Source: Limonium bicolor
Lineage: Eukaryota > Streptophyta > Magnoliopsida > Caryophyllales > Plumbaginaceae
Direction: 5' to 3'
Length of the DNA stretch: 64,000 nt
NCBI GenBank assembly: GCA_023374045.1
Contig: CM041776.1
Span: 45,328,171-45,392,170, forward strand
Within the stretch, counting starts at the first letter, position 1. The number at the start of each line of letters is the position of its first letter. Under the pieces are notes generated by a model. That model had not been told where the DNA came from. It worked only from the letters and a program-made list of their open reading frames with translations, and searched no databases. Positions 18,801 to 29,192 of this stretch are shown one piece after another. The translations under genes were made by a program, and so were the position numbers.

Positions 18801-19870
18801 TTTTATATGTTACTTCCTTAATATTACCGAACAACCCCTAGCTGTTGGGTATATTTCTTTTTCAGCCACTATCTTTACCTTATTTACAAAATAACCACAT
18901 ATTTTATAACAAGTGACATATATAGGTTATAATATGGTTTTGATATTTATTATCCATATAACCTATAGTTTTTATGTTGCTATATTCCAAACAGCCCCCT
19001 TCTGTTTTAAAAATCCTCTTTCCGCCCACATTTTTTTTCCTTATTTACATTTTGACTCCAATTTTTATTATATACTTTCATATGTCACAAAAACTATATA
19101 TTATACACATTTATTAATATAACCACTTATATAACTCCAAAAATTCCCAAATTTAATACTTAGTATATAAATCATCATATTAACCAAACCAAACCAACCC
19201 ATTATTTTCGGTATTTACACTCTACACCCCAAAAATTTCATAGACTTAACATTTAATCCCTAATGTTACCTTAAGTTCATAAATCAATTATTTATGTTAT
19301 AAATTTTGGTCAAGGCTTTTATTTTGGTCAATGTTGACCCAATATACACTAGTTTGACCATAGGTATATATATTTACGGTTTGACCACATTTTCTCAAAA
19401 ATTACAATTTGACCCCCATATTTTATAAAACTTAATAAAATTCATAAAATAACTCTCTAACATATAGTTTTTGGTTTTATTTAGATTCAGCTTCTAAAAT
19501 TTATTTAAATTGCAATTCAACCCCAACTATTACGGTAATATTTATTTTTGTTCTAAATTCATTTTAAATCCATTTTTAACTTGAAATGATAATTAAATTA
19601 AATGGCCTAAAATGCTTGGCCTTATTACAATAATTAACATAGGATAAAATTACACATAAATGTCATGAGACTATATTGTTTACGGTTTATGGTATAGTTT
19701 TTCTTTTATGTTTCCTAAAACCATTTAATTAATCTTTATGACATAATATTTCATCCAAACCTTATATTATCAACTAAAAATGTTATAAAACATTATAACA
19801 CATAGTTAAGCCATTTTAAGCTCTATCCACTCACGACTTGTATTTAATGAAAATAACTATAAACTTTATC
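15868..19870 (-). mobile_element. Diverged relative of the LARD LTR, minus strand
   Basis: It starts on the plus strand with TGTAACACCCC, the complement of the LARD LTR end GGGGTGTTACA, and soon has TTACAGCGGAAG, matching the CCGCTGCAG found ~45 bp from the end of the LARD LTRs. CCCGGTACCCGCACTTCAGC (about 16224-16243) parallels the AGGTACGAAGTGCTGG block, and ACGCGCGACT (16828) the CGCGCGACCGG block of the inverted LTR. The order is therefore that of a LARD/Tekay-like LTR read backwards. The right end lacks the expected GGGGTATTTCA and stops where the tandem array begins, so it is truncated. No coding sequence is supported. Confidence 0.6.
17690..19140. repeat. AT-rich stretch with recurring TATAAC-TATAG motif
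   Basis: Within the diverged LTR, words such as ATAACCTATAGTTTTT, ATAACATATAGTTTTT, TATAACCTATGATTGCATG and the palindrome GCATGC recur at irregular spacing. Composition is far more AT-rich than the LTR's other half. The block lies roughly where the LARD LTRs carry their GC-rich palindrome cassette. Confidence 0.5.
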
Positions 19871-20299
19871 TGAAATACCCCAAACCTTGGTAGTTTGTGG
19901 TAATGTTCACTATGGTTTTACAGCTAAAAAGTGCCTTGAAACCCTAATGAATCCTTTACACCATGGTAACCACATAAACACTAAGACACGGTATGAGCAA
20001 AAACATGCTCTAAGCCATGAGTGAACTTGGTTAGGACCCAAAGAGCCTACCAAGACTTGATAATGTTCAATTATGATTTAATAAGGCTAAATAAGTCCTT
20101 AGGAAACTTTGGTAGACAATGAAACCAAACAAAACACAAATAAATACCTTAAGGTCAATAAGAGCAAAAATGTGCTCTAAGCTTGGGATAAATGTGTATA
20201 AGACCTAATGGTCATACCTATACTTTAAAATATGTTAATGAACATATTAAATCAATTACCAAAGAAAACCAAGCTTGAAAACAAGTTAAAACACAAAAT

Positions 20300-20323
20300 G
20301 TGCTTTAAGAAGTCTTAAAGCAC
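20300..20323. repeat. Perfect 10-bp LTR hairpin
   Basis: GTGCTTTAAG pairs with CTTAAAGCAC around AAGT. It is present with loop GAGT at 29664-29687, 6091-6114 and in LTRs 4-6, and with one mismatch in the diverged relative near 49610. It is the best-conserved structure in the first 500 bp of the LTR. Confidence 0.85.
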
Positions 20324-22262
20324 GTTTTTGAAAAATTGTCTTGTAAATGAGTTTTGAATGGCTAAATGTCCATCATTACTCTTTAATTAACATGTGTACT
20401 ATATAGTATCACATTTGGGTGGCTATATCAATGGGAAATCAAAAATTTCACTTCTATGTGCCTTGTTATTGGTGAATAGTGATTTTTATAACTAGTTTGT
20501 AACATATAATGTTATAAGTGATTAAGTTGGTCAACAAAGACCAAAGCACCCTTCTAACTATTTGGGGCCGGTTTCCTTAGTGACTCACCATACCTACACA
20601 AACAAATGAGTTAACTAAATGATAAAGCAAAAGTTACTATACACTTTAGTACAAATATCTTCTAAAAGCAAAAGCAAACCTCATTCTCTCATTTGCCTTC
20701 TCATTTCACACGGTCCCATTCTCCTTCTCCCTCTCTTCTTCTTGTTCTCTCTCGGTAATGCTACTACTACCATGGAAGTTCCAACTTTGACACATGTAAA
20801 ATCTTGCTCACTTGTTCAAATCAAAAACAAACACCACCATTCTCTTAGTTAAGCCAAGCTCTACAATCTTGTCTCTTCAAAACTTCAAAACCTCCATTTC
20901 GGTGCCAAGAGAAACCTCCATGGGAAAGCTTGAGCTCATCTTTTCATGCCTTGACATTCTCCTTTGCTTCAAGGTAAGGAAACTCAAAGAAAAATCATTT
21001 CCTTCATGTTTTGTCATGTCCGAAAATCACTCTTAATGGAGTCATTATATTGCCTTGTTCTAGCTTCATTCCAAGCTTTCATGGACTAGGAGGAGTCCTC
21101 TCTTGATATATATTCAAGCTCTCTTTCCATTCCAAGGTAAAACAATCATGTTAATACCTTAAGATAATATGTAACTAGGGTTTACAATGAGATAAAGCTT
21201 AAAGCTTATATACTCATTTTAATGTTGGTATATTGTTTAGTTGTTGGCAAGGAACCAAATGCCCTACCGGTTCTACAAGGAAACAAGAAAGAAATTTGTG
21301 AGGGAAAGAGGTAAACAAGCTATCTTAATGTGGTTTAATGCCTTAGGAGGAATAAGCTTATAATGCTTGTTAAAGTACCTAAGGAGCCAATGGTGAATGA
21401 GCTAGTAAAATGCTCTCAAGGAGTTTATTAAAGGAATATGTATTGTTGGGTGTATTTGCAGGTCAAAGGCATTATTATGTGGGAAATTCAGTGTTTAAGG
21501 TTTATGCAATTTAAGGGCCTAAGAGCCATGCATTTAAGGGCCTAAGTGCCAAGCAATTTAAGTTATGCACTATATTGTGATGTAGTGCTTAATGTGTGAA
21601 GTTTGTGTATAAATGTGTTTGATTTTAGGTGTTCTTGGATGGATTAAGGTAAAAACCTAAGTGTTTGGATGTGGGTATATACTAGAGAAGCTATGGCCAA
21701 ATTTGGGAAATGTGTAAGAAGTTTTAAGTGTGGTAAGTGAGTTTTGGTGAACTAGGAAGGATTAAAGGTGAATGAATGTTTACTTGAGAAGAAAACATGT
21801 ATTAAGGTGTTTTAGAGTGATGCAAGGATTTAGGTGTTATCTTGGAAGTTCTAGGAATTCAATGTGTGTTTTGAGGATGTATTTAAGTCTTGGAGGAGTT
21901 TGTTTAAGGTTAGGTAATGTTGATGTTCAAGGAACAAGTGATGTTTAGGTATGATGTGAAGAGGAGATTTAGTTAGTAAGAAAAGAAGTTGAGGGATGAT
22001 GATAAGGTGTAGAGGATACACCTTGGTATTTTGGTCATTATAGGTGAAATGCCACCTAGAAATCATAAGGAGAAAACATTGTAAGTGTTAGGAATTTTGT
22101 GGAGATATAAGTAAAGGTTTAAGGAATTAGGAAAAATAGTTTTGTGAGTGTTTAAGAATATCTTAAGGGTGTGTTTGAAGTGCCAAATGATGTTAGAACA
22201 CATTAAGAGGCCTTAGGAGAAGTTTGGTGAAGATTTGACAAAGTTTGGGTAAGTTTAGGAGG

Positions 22263-22520
22263 CGACCGACCCAGGGGCCGACCCAGTTTGTGGGTCGGTC
22301 GAGCCTCTGTATGTTAGGAAATGTTCGGTAATGGTCCGACCCAAAAGGGTGGGTCGGACATGGGTCGGTCGGTCAGTTTCAAAGGAAGGAAAATGTTCGC
22401 ACATGGACCGACCCAGAATGGTGGGTCGGACGTGGGTCGGACGGGCATGTTTGTAAGGAAGTAAAAGGGGTCTGTAATGGACCGACCCAGCTGTGGGTCG
22501 GTCGGTGGGTCGGTCGGACC
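22263..22520. repeat. GGGTCGG palindrome cassette, LTR 1
   Basis: Four units about 71-85 bp apart pair CCGACCC with GGGTCGG. The first is CGACCGACCCA with TGGGTCGGTCG and the second GTCCGACCC with GGGTCGGAC; two more follow, the last ending in overlapping GGTCGGTCGG words. Base composition is much more GC-rich than the surrounding LTR. Sister cassettes lie at 31633-31894, 41034-41296, 53897-54159 and 63191-63452. Confidence 0.88.
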
Positions 22521-23940
22521 AAAAACATGGTTTAAGGTTATGAAATCATATGTGGTGATGGGGATTGGTAGGTAATGATGTTATAAGGATGTTAAGGACA
22601 TGCTAGGTGAGTTTTAATGACAATAAAGTGGGCTAAAAGTTGTATTAAAATGTGAGAGTAAAACAAGTTAAAAATGTTAAGTTATGTAACTAAGTTAACG
22701 GGGAAAAATTAAGCGTTGACATTAAATAATCAAGCAAACCCCGAGGTTAATGAAAACACATGTGATGTTAACAGTTGTTCGAGAATTTGCTCGAGGAACA
22801 TAAGTGGACGTGGTAAAGTGGACTCCGGTGACAGGTATGGTTTTCTTGCAACCTGTGTCCTACCGGATTACACCGGCTTGTATGCCAATGTGTTTTTCTG
22901 TATGTTTGCCACGTTATGAGATAAATCATGAAACGAGTTTATAGTCGTTATTGTTATTATATGTTTACGTGCCGATACCGGTAACCTCGAATGCGCTTGA
23001 AGGGCTAGTTAACCTCTATTAGGTAAACGTAGGAGAACGGTATCCGGTAACAACGTTTCCGACTTAAGGAACGTTCTAACCACGGCTATGCGTGAGTTGG
23101 TTATGTGATGTTTGTGCGTGATGTTTGTATGTGAATGTATGACTCTCTCCTCCCTTGTGTGCTTAACTCGGTTATGATACCGTATGGTGTGTGGTTGTGG
23201 TAGGCTCCGTAATGGATCTCTAACTACTTATTTATAAGAGTCTATGGGCTAATGGGGGGTGAGGAGTCCGGATTGTTTCCGGCCACGCGTGTGATGGTGG
23301 GGGTCGTTATCATATCCAGTTCGGCTCCCTTGGTGTATGTTTAGGTGGTATTCCAATTTGGTTTCAACCTTCCCTTAGCTTATCCAAAGCTAGTTTACTG
23401 ACTCACGTCGGGCCATAGGGGCATACTGTGTTGTTTGGTGTGCTTGGGATCACTATATCCGACACACCTTGGGTTTAAGTCAACCGTTCAAATAACAGGA
23501 TGGTGATGAGGTAATTAACGAGCTTGGTATGAGTTTGGCAACAATCTCTGTGCTCATGGTATGGACTAACTATGGTGGAAGGATCTTAATGTTAACCGTT
23601 CTCGAGGTGATATGTATTGTTGTTGTGATATGCAAAATACCTTGCTATGCTTTGGCTTATATATATATATTGGATGTTTTTAAATGAATGCAATGCGGTC
23701 ATGTGTCCGTCGAGACAAGAAAGGGTTGTTATGTTTGTTATGTGTAGGATGAGTTATGTTGTAGGATATGGAATGTGTGGATCATGGAAATGAATCCCAG
23801 TTGGTGACAAGAGGCGTTTAAGGATAACCCGATTGGGTACACGTCGTTCGTTAAGGAAGTAGCTCCATTCTTGAGGAGAGCCACTCTAGGGTTTAGGGAA
23901 TCATTGGATGGTTGGTTAAGTGTGGATGTGTTGGTTATTG

Positions 23941-24180
23941 GTGGAGCCCATTGAGGCGAAATATTGTGAGATATATTAATGGTTTGTATGCATGAATTAA
24001 ATATAATCAACTGCATGCTAAGACGACAATTAGTCGTGCGTGGCCCGGTAGCATGCGGGCTGCGGGATTACCATACCAGCAAAGGTGCTGAGCCCCTTGG
24101 GGCCACCCCTTTCTCTTCTTTTTCCTATTTCAGGTACGAAGTGCTGGAAGCCGTTCGAGAGTAGGACGGGTAGTCATTGT
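23941..24180 (+). other. Most conserved LTR block, with hairpins and a 61-codon frame
   Basis: This block is nearly unchanged in LTRs 1-4 although flanking LTR sequence differs strongly. It contains ACGAC/GTCGT (24023-24037), CAGCA/TGCTG (24077-24090) and GCCCC/GGGGC (24092-24103) in series. A 61-codon frame (23979-24164; includes LVVRGPVACGLRDYHTSKG) is open in LTRs 1-3. LTR 4 has two third-position changes that keep the residues but also a 2-base deletion that shifts the last codons. I favour a cis-acting structured element over a protein. Confidence 0.55.
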
Positions 24181-24495
24181 ACATGGGTAAACTTTTAAGT
24201 GTATGTATACAGTAGGTGTAGTAAGACCGAAGTTGTTGTCGGCAACAGTTTATAAATACTCGGTACAGGGGGAGTGTATGTATATAATAAATGTTGAAGA
24301 TGGATTGAGTATTGTATTGTGTAGTTGCTCGGGAATCTAGTCCATCAGACCGATACAAATGTACATATATTAGCCTTGTTAGCCACGTGGGTGGTTAACG
24401 GCGTGTAACACCATTGGAATAAGTAATGTGATGAGTTGAGTTTCCGCTGCAGATTGTTATTATGTGTTGGTTGTTGGATGGGGTGTTACAAAAAG

Positions 24496-24523
24496 TGGTA
24501 TCAGAGCGAAGTATCGCTCTGAT
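24496..24523 (+). promoter_or_regulatory. Primer binding site (tRNA-iMet) inside a hairpin
   Basis: TGGTATCAGAGC (24496-24507), five bases after the LTR, is complementary to the 3' end of initiator tRNA-Met, the usual primer of chromoviruses. Positions 24500-24509 (ATCAGAGCGA) pair perfectly with 24514-24523 (TCGCTCTGAT) around AGTA. Most of the primer site is therefore within a 10-bp hairpin. Identical copies lie at 33865-33892 and 56028-56055. Confidence 0.9.
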
Positions 24524-25313
24524 GACTGAATTACCGAGCTTAGGAAGTACCGAGTTAGGATTTAGTGCTTTGGGTTAAGGGTTGAGTGATAGCGTGAGAG
24601 ATACGCTAGTTAGGAACTACCAGTGGCTACTGGAAACCTACAATATCCATCCCACCCTCCACAATCCCTGTTTTATAACTTGGGCAAGAACGCCAGAGAG
24701 ATGGAAGTCCACTCTTACTCGGGGGTACCCGATCTGGCTGTTATTAAATACCTTTAGGGTACGGGAACCTGTCATACGGTTGATCCCGAAAACTGGGAAT
24801 CCCGGAGACGGTCCCCATTTAAACAGTGTTAACCACATTTCATAGCGAAGAGTGAAGATCTTGTGCAGAAGAATAGAATTTCCAGCAACCTGGGTCGACA
24901 TGCTAAGCAGTCGAGAATAACCAGCTTGCAACGCACCTACCGTGCAACAGGCAAGAAATGGATTAAAGAAACCCGAGACAAGTCTACGGAACCACAGTTG
25001 ATAAATAATACACCAACGGTATACCAACCGACAAGGAACTACAATGTAGTGCCCAAACAAGAGACAAGTCTCAGTAACCACGACAAGTGCGTGGAACGGG
25101 CTATAAGGAGGATACAATACTAAGACAGAGGGGTCTCCCAGAATGGGAAACACCCTAGTTAATGATTATTATGTGAATACAGTGAGGATTCACCTAGACA
25201 AGTTATTATCAAGACAGTAAGATCAGTGAGGGCCAACAAGGCCACTGATGACAATATGAGTTGAAACAATACCACAACCGGTATGTGTTGAACTGATAGC
25301 CAGCTAGCATGGC

Positions 25314-25333
25314 GCACTTGCCATAGCAAGTGC
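25314..25333. repeat. Perfect 8-bp hairpin, loop CATA
   Basis: GCACTTGC pairs with GCAAGTGC. It is unchanged in domain 2 (34671-34690) and in the diverged domain 3 (56854-56873), although neighbouring bases differ between domains. Confidence 0.8.
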
Positions 25334-25693
25334 TGCTATAACAGGGCTATTCGGGAAATTTATAACTACTACAAATACTTGGAAAAGTACCATGGAGTTA
25401 AAGGTGATCGTCATAACAGTGGAAGGGCCTGTTAGCCTAACCTCTGTAATTGGAAGTACACCAGTCAGCCAGAAGCTAGACTTGACTAAGGTAAGAAGAT
25501 GTTGTAAAACCATGGAAAATTTTCTTTCAAACCTAATCTTTCACAAACCCTTTTCTTTTCAAACCGGATTTTCTTTCAGACCAACACTTCTTTCCAACCT
25601 TCTTTAAACCAAACCAGTGAAACCAAGAGCAACTGACAAGGATGCAACAGTGGATAAACTTTCCCTCGATTAAGTTCGGGAAGTAAGGAATGA

Positions 25694-25713
25694 ATATTGT
25701 CACGGGACAATAT
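25694..25713. repeat. Perfect 8-bp hairpin, loop ACGG
   Basis: ATATTGTC pairs with GACAATAT. Domain 3 keeps the inner six pairs (ATTGTC/GACAAT, same loop) near 57238-57253. Confidence 0.75.
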
Positions 25714-26007
25714 AAGGGAGTTGACAACAGAATACTTCACCTAGGCGTGTGACGGACACTACAAGTGTACCAACTGTGTTGTGGGACGACCGCACTCCGA
25801 TAGGAGCATGTGGACCCGACAGACCTACTTATAGGTTAGTTGGGTAAGTAGTAATGTATCAGTATGATACCCCATATATGTATACGAGTAGAGTCCAGAA
25901 CACGGGAAGTAGTCGACTCCGTCTACGGTAAGCAGTATAAATTAAACAGGAGCTAGAAAATACAAGGAATGCTTGAAGTAAAGGAACTCAGTTAAGTTAA
26001 CGAGACT

Positions 26008-26029
26008 AAAGGAATTAGTAAATTCCTTT
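26008..26029. repeat. Perfect 9-bp hairpin, loop AGTA
   Basis: AAAGGAATT pairs with AATTCCTTT. Domain 3 retains only the outer six pairs (near 57550-57572). The loop is the same tetranucleotide as in the primer-site hairpin. Confidence 0.7.
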
Positions 26030-27986
26030 CAAGGAAATGTTTAAGAGTCAGGAGGTGCGAAGTGCACTAACTGAATGTAAAGACAGCTTGTATGACTTAA
26101 GGGTCCCCAGGGATAAACATGATAGCTGAAAAGCAGGGCAAGGCAGATGCCTAATGTGGACACATTAATGTGCAACGAACGGGATGAAACTCCCAGAATC
26201 AGTACCTACACTATCTGGAAATGTTGATCTTTACAGAAGAAGATAATAACAGAATGTACCAAAAAGTGTGAAACATATGTAAGGCATAACGTAACGACAC
26301 CCAGGAGAAATCCTCGAAGGGTGTGCGCATCAACAATTGTTGAACGAAATACATGACAGAAACACAAGGGTTGAAATTAACACCCAGTTTAGACATAAGT
26401 GGTCAGGAGACGGACTGACAAACCTAAGGGGCATCCCATGAAAGGAAACGGAATACAACGACCTTGTCATGGAGCCCACTACACCATCTAAACATGTAAT
26501 AGGATACAGAGGAGTACATGTGTGTGGACAGCCTACAATGAGCCCAGCTCAAGGCAAATAAGGCTTATAAGCCATAACAAGATATGTCATATAGATTCGA
26601 TTGATGGTAGAAGTTTATGTGGTATAAGTGAATAGAGTGGTAAGCGAACCACTGCATTAAGAGTGGGGATACCTCTCGATATTGTGAGACCGCAGAGGCG
26701 GTAGTTATGTGAATCAAGTTCAAGAGATATGTGGAGGATGGACCACGTTGTTATTACCCCAGGGTGATTTGAATAAAATAACACAAAAAAAAAGTGCTCG
26801 TACCTGTTGTGTACACAGGAAGAGTAATAAGTCTGATAGCAATCACCGTAGGTGTGTGAAGCTAAATGTGTAGCGAACAACGCTCAAGGGAAAGATAGTA
26901 ACATATTCAAAAACCAGCCAAATAAGTGGCCAGATAAACCCAGCATAATAGCAGAAGCTAATATAATAGCAGATGCAGTATAAGTTGATGTTATATAATG
27001 AGAAAGGACACGGCGCGCAATAAGCGACCGTTGTATGAGGATGGTTAGATGATAAAATGGTGAGTAAGCAGAGTTGTGAGTTAAACCCAGTGGAGGTACA
27101 ACATTAAGCGATAGCAAACGAACCGAGCAGTAAGCCGGTGGCAGGTGTTAAATGATAAGGATTTCAGTGAAAATTCCTATCGCAATCGCATAAGGGATTT
27201 ACTGTCAAGAGTTTACGCCTCTGCACTCTGTATGACTGAGTGTTTTGGTATTGCACTTGCGCAGTAATGATCGAGTGGGATAGCTAGGAATTGGAAACAT
27301 GTTGATGGTGGAAGAATAATGTTATAATGGCGGTTGCATAGGAAATGCAAGGCCGCACCAATGAAAGAATACATGTACAAAACCAAAGGTGGAGACATGA
27401 TTAACAGTAAATAACTACAGTAACACTAAATACCAAAGGTCGGTATGAGATATACCCCAGGTGTGGGAAATAACTGAGAGAGCACTACACATTAGGTAGT
27501 AGCTCAATCTCAACCGACAGTAAGTCGGTAAAAGTAAGTCAATCATTGTGAATTACATAGTAGTTTACGCGGTAAGCTATAGGAGAAGTGGATGGAAAAT
27601 CGTGAAACTCACCGAATTCGCTCAGGGTAAAAGATACCATGCGTCGGTTGAGAAACCATTGTTACCTCGATAATGGTAATACATTGGAGATGTACAATAC
27701 ATTAACAGTAACGAATGGGGCAAACCAACAGAGGCCAGTGAGCCCATGCGTCAGGTACCGGATATATATGGTGAATATGAATAAATGACTAGTATCAATA
27801 CCTAAAAGCCTCACAGGCCAGGACCGAAATCGGTTATGAGTTACAACTCCAATGCGAATTCTTGGTTTAGGGACTAAACCGCCAATATGGTTAAGATCCT
27901 CTAATCAGAATCCATTGTGTAATGGACCGCGTGGAAGTTAAAACACTTCACGACGGCAGAACATTTTAAGCCAAGGTTTAGTGATT

Positions 27987-28021
27987 GATTACGTGGGCGT
28001 AATCCCTTTTAAGGGGGGTAG
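27987..28021 (+). promoter_or_regulatory. Internal hairpin plus polypurine tract (LARD 1)
   Basis: A perfect 7-bp stem GATTACG/CGTAATC (loop TGGG) is followed by TTTTAAGGGGGGTAGA, the same tract as at the 3' end of the domain. It lies 3.5 kb after the primer site. Copies: 37353-37385 and 59507-59542. It may act as a second priming site or mark the end of an ancestral, shorter internal domain. Confidence 0.85.
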
Positions 28022-28437
28022 AGCGCAAAACCACTTAGTGTGTTTTACCGTACAAGTGTACGCGAACTAGTTGTGCATGGCACAAAATGATTGTTATGAT
28101 GGTTGGCGCGTGTGTTATATAAACATACGCATTTATTTGTGGGTAAATTGTGGTAATTGCGCACAGAAGATGCGAGTACCATGGTAGGAAGTGTGTTTAT
28201 CTTGTTAACAGTGGTGTGTGAGAGTACAAGTGGAAGGGAGTAAAGAAACTCCCGGGGATCTAAAACCCCGATGGTGCATAAATATAAACCATGTATTGTA
28301 TTTTGATAAAAAATATGTATATATACAGTGTTGTGATCTATGAAGGGGTACGAGACCGACATAGAACCTAGTGAGAACTAAATTCCCTAGGTAACTTGAA
28401 TTAAGTTGGATTTGGGTGATGATTGATAGACGGAGTT

Positions 28438-28656
28438 CTATCCCTTGGAGATGTCATGATTATGACTAGAAGGATTCAAAGATAGAAAATGGGATATGCT
28501 TGAATTAATTGTTGGTTGAAAATGAGGTGGGAGGTGAAACTTGATTATCATGAGATCAAGGGAAGCCGAACACAAATTGGGGTGGAAAGATAGTTCAACA
28601 CTGATGCTGATCACATCAGGGTTGGATGACTCTTGAAGCTCCCTGTAAGTGGTCAT
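28438..28656 (-). other. Conserved internal block with an antisense frame
   Basis: The sequence around 28560-28650 (CAAATTGGGGTGGAAAGATA, then GATGCTGATCACATCAGGGT) is among the best preserved between domains 1, 2 and 3. On the minus strand it opens a 61-91-codon frame in all three (28438-28656, 37846-38031, 59946-60221) with the core LQESSNPDVISISVELSF. Differences include non-silent ones, the ends vary, and no family is recognised. A conserved nucleotide element or a decayed coding fragment are both possible. Confidence 0.4.
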
Positions 28657-29192
28657 AAATAACTATATTAAGAAAGATACAAAGAGCATAAATCGGACTT
28701 GGAGTTGTATGGTGTTTTCAAAAAGAATTTTCAATTGGTGTTTTCAAACAATCGATTAATATTTTGAATAAAAGATCTTCTTATACTTAACCTCACAAGG
28801 AAATTTTAAATTTAAGTGATTGTTTTAATTTCCCAAAGGCACGGGGACGGAAGGCGTCCATCGCGACCGGGTTCTGCGGGATCATAGTGTATATCAAGGA
28901 TATTTTTGATTGCTATACATGCTCTGACATGTTGTGTGGTATGTGTAATGAATGTTGTTTTGACTTGGATTTCCTAAAGTGTATACTATCAAGGCCTATG
29001 AGTCTAAATGTGTGGTTTACATAGACCTATGTGTCTAGAGACTGTTATGTTATGGGGACCTATGTGTCCAAATGATGTGGATATGTTGCCCGGACCATTA
29101 AGTCCGAGGTTGGATGTAAAGGGTGGTTGGTAATGGAAGTTTTATGGATATAAGTAATTCCCGTATTCTAATCCAATGATGCGAGGAAATGT

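Larger units (their letters stand above)
19871..24490 (+). repeat. LARD LTR 1 of the tandem array
   Basis: 4620 bp. From about 19990 onward it is nearly identical to LTR 2. Its first ~110 bp differ by many substitutions (for example TGGTTTTACAGCTAAAAAGTGC), which is not the pattern expected of a simple duplicate. Contains the conserved hairpin 20300-20323, the GGGTCGG palindrome cassette 22263-22520 and the conserved block 23941-24180. The frames at 20619-20852, 20812-21036 and similar are broken in sister LTRs and not credible genes. Confidence 0.92.

Noticed and set aside
22263..22520. CRISPR-like array (regularly spaced palindromic repeats)
   Set aside because: Plant LTR context, units vary in arms and spacing, spacers are homologous between LTR copies, and no associated genes; it is an LTR cassette.
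24638..25153. 171-aa minus-strand frame in LARD internal domain 1
   Set aside because: Only 60 codons remain in domain 2 and none in domain 3; not conserved and no retroelement motif.
27895..27925. Extra interior hairpin TCCATT/AATGGA
   Set aside because: Paired only in domain 1; domains 2 and 3 have AATAGA, so no conserved pairing.
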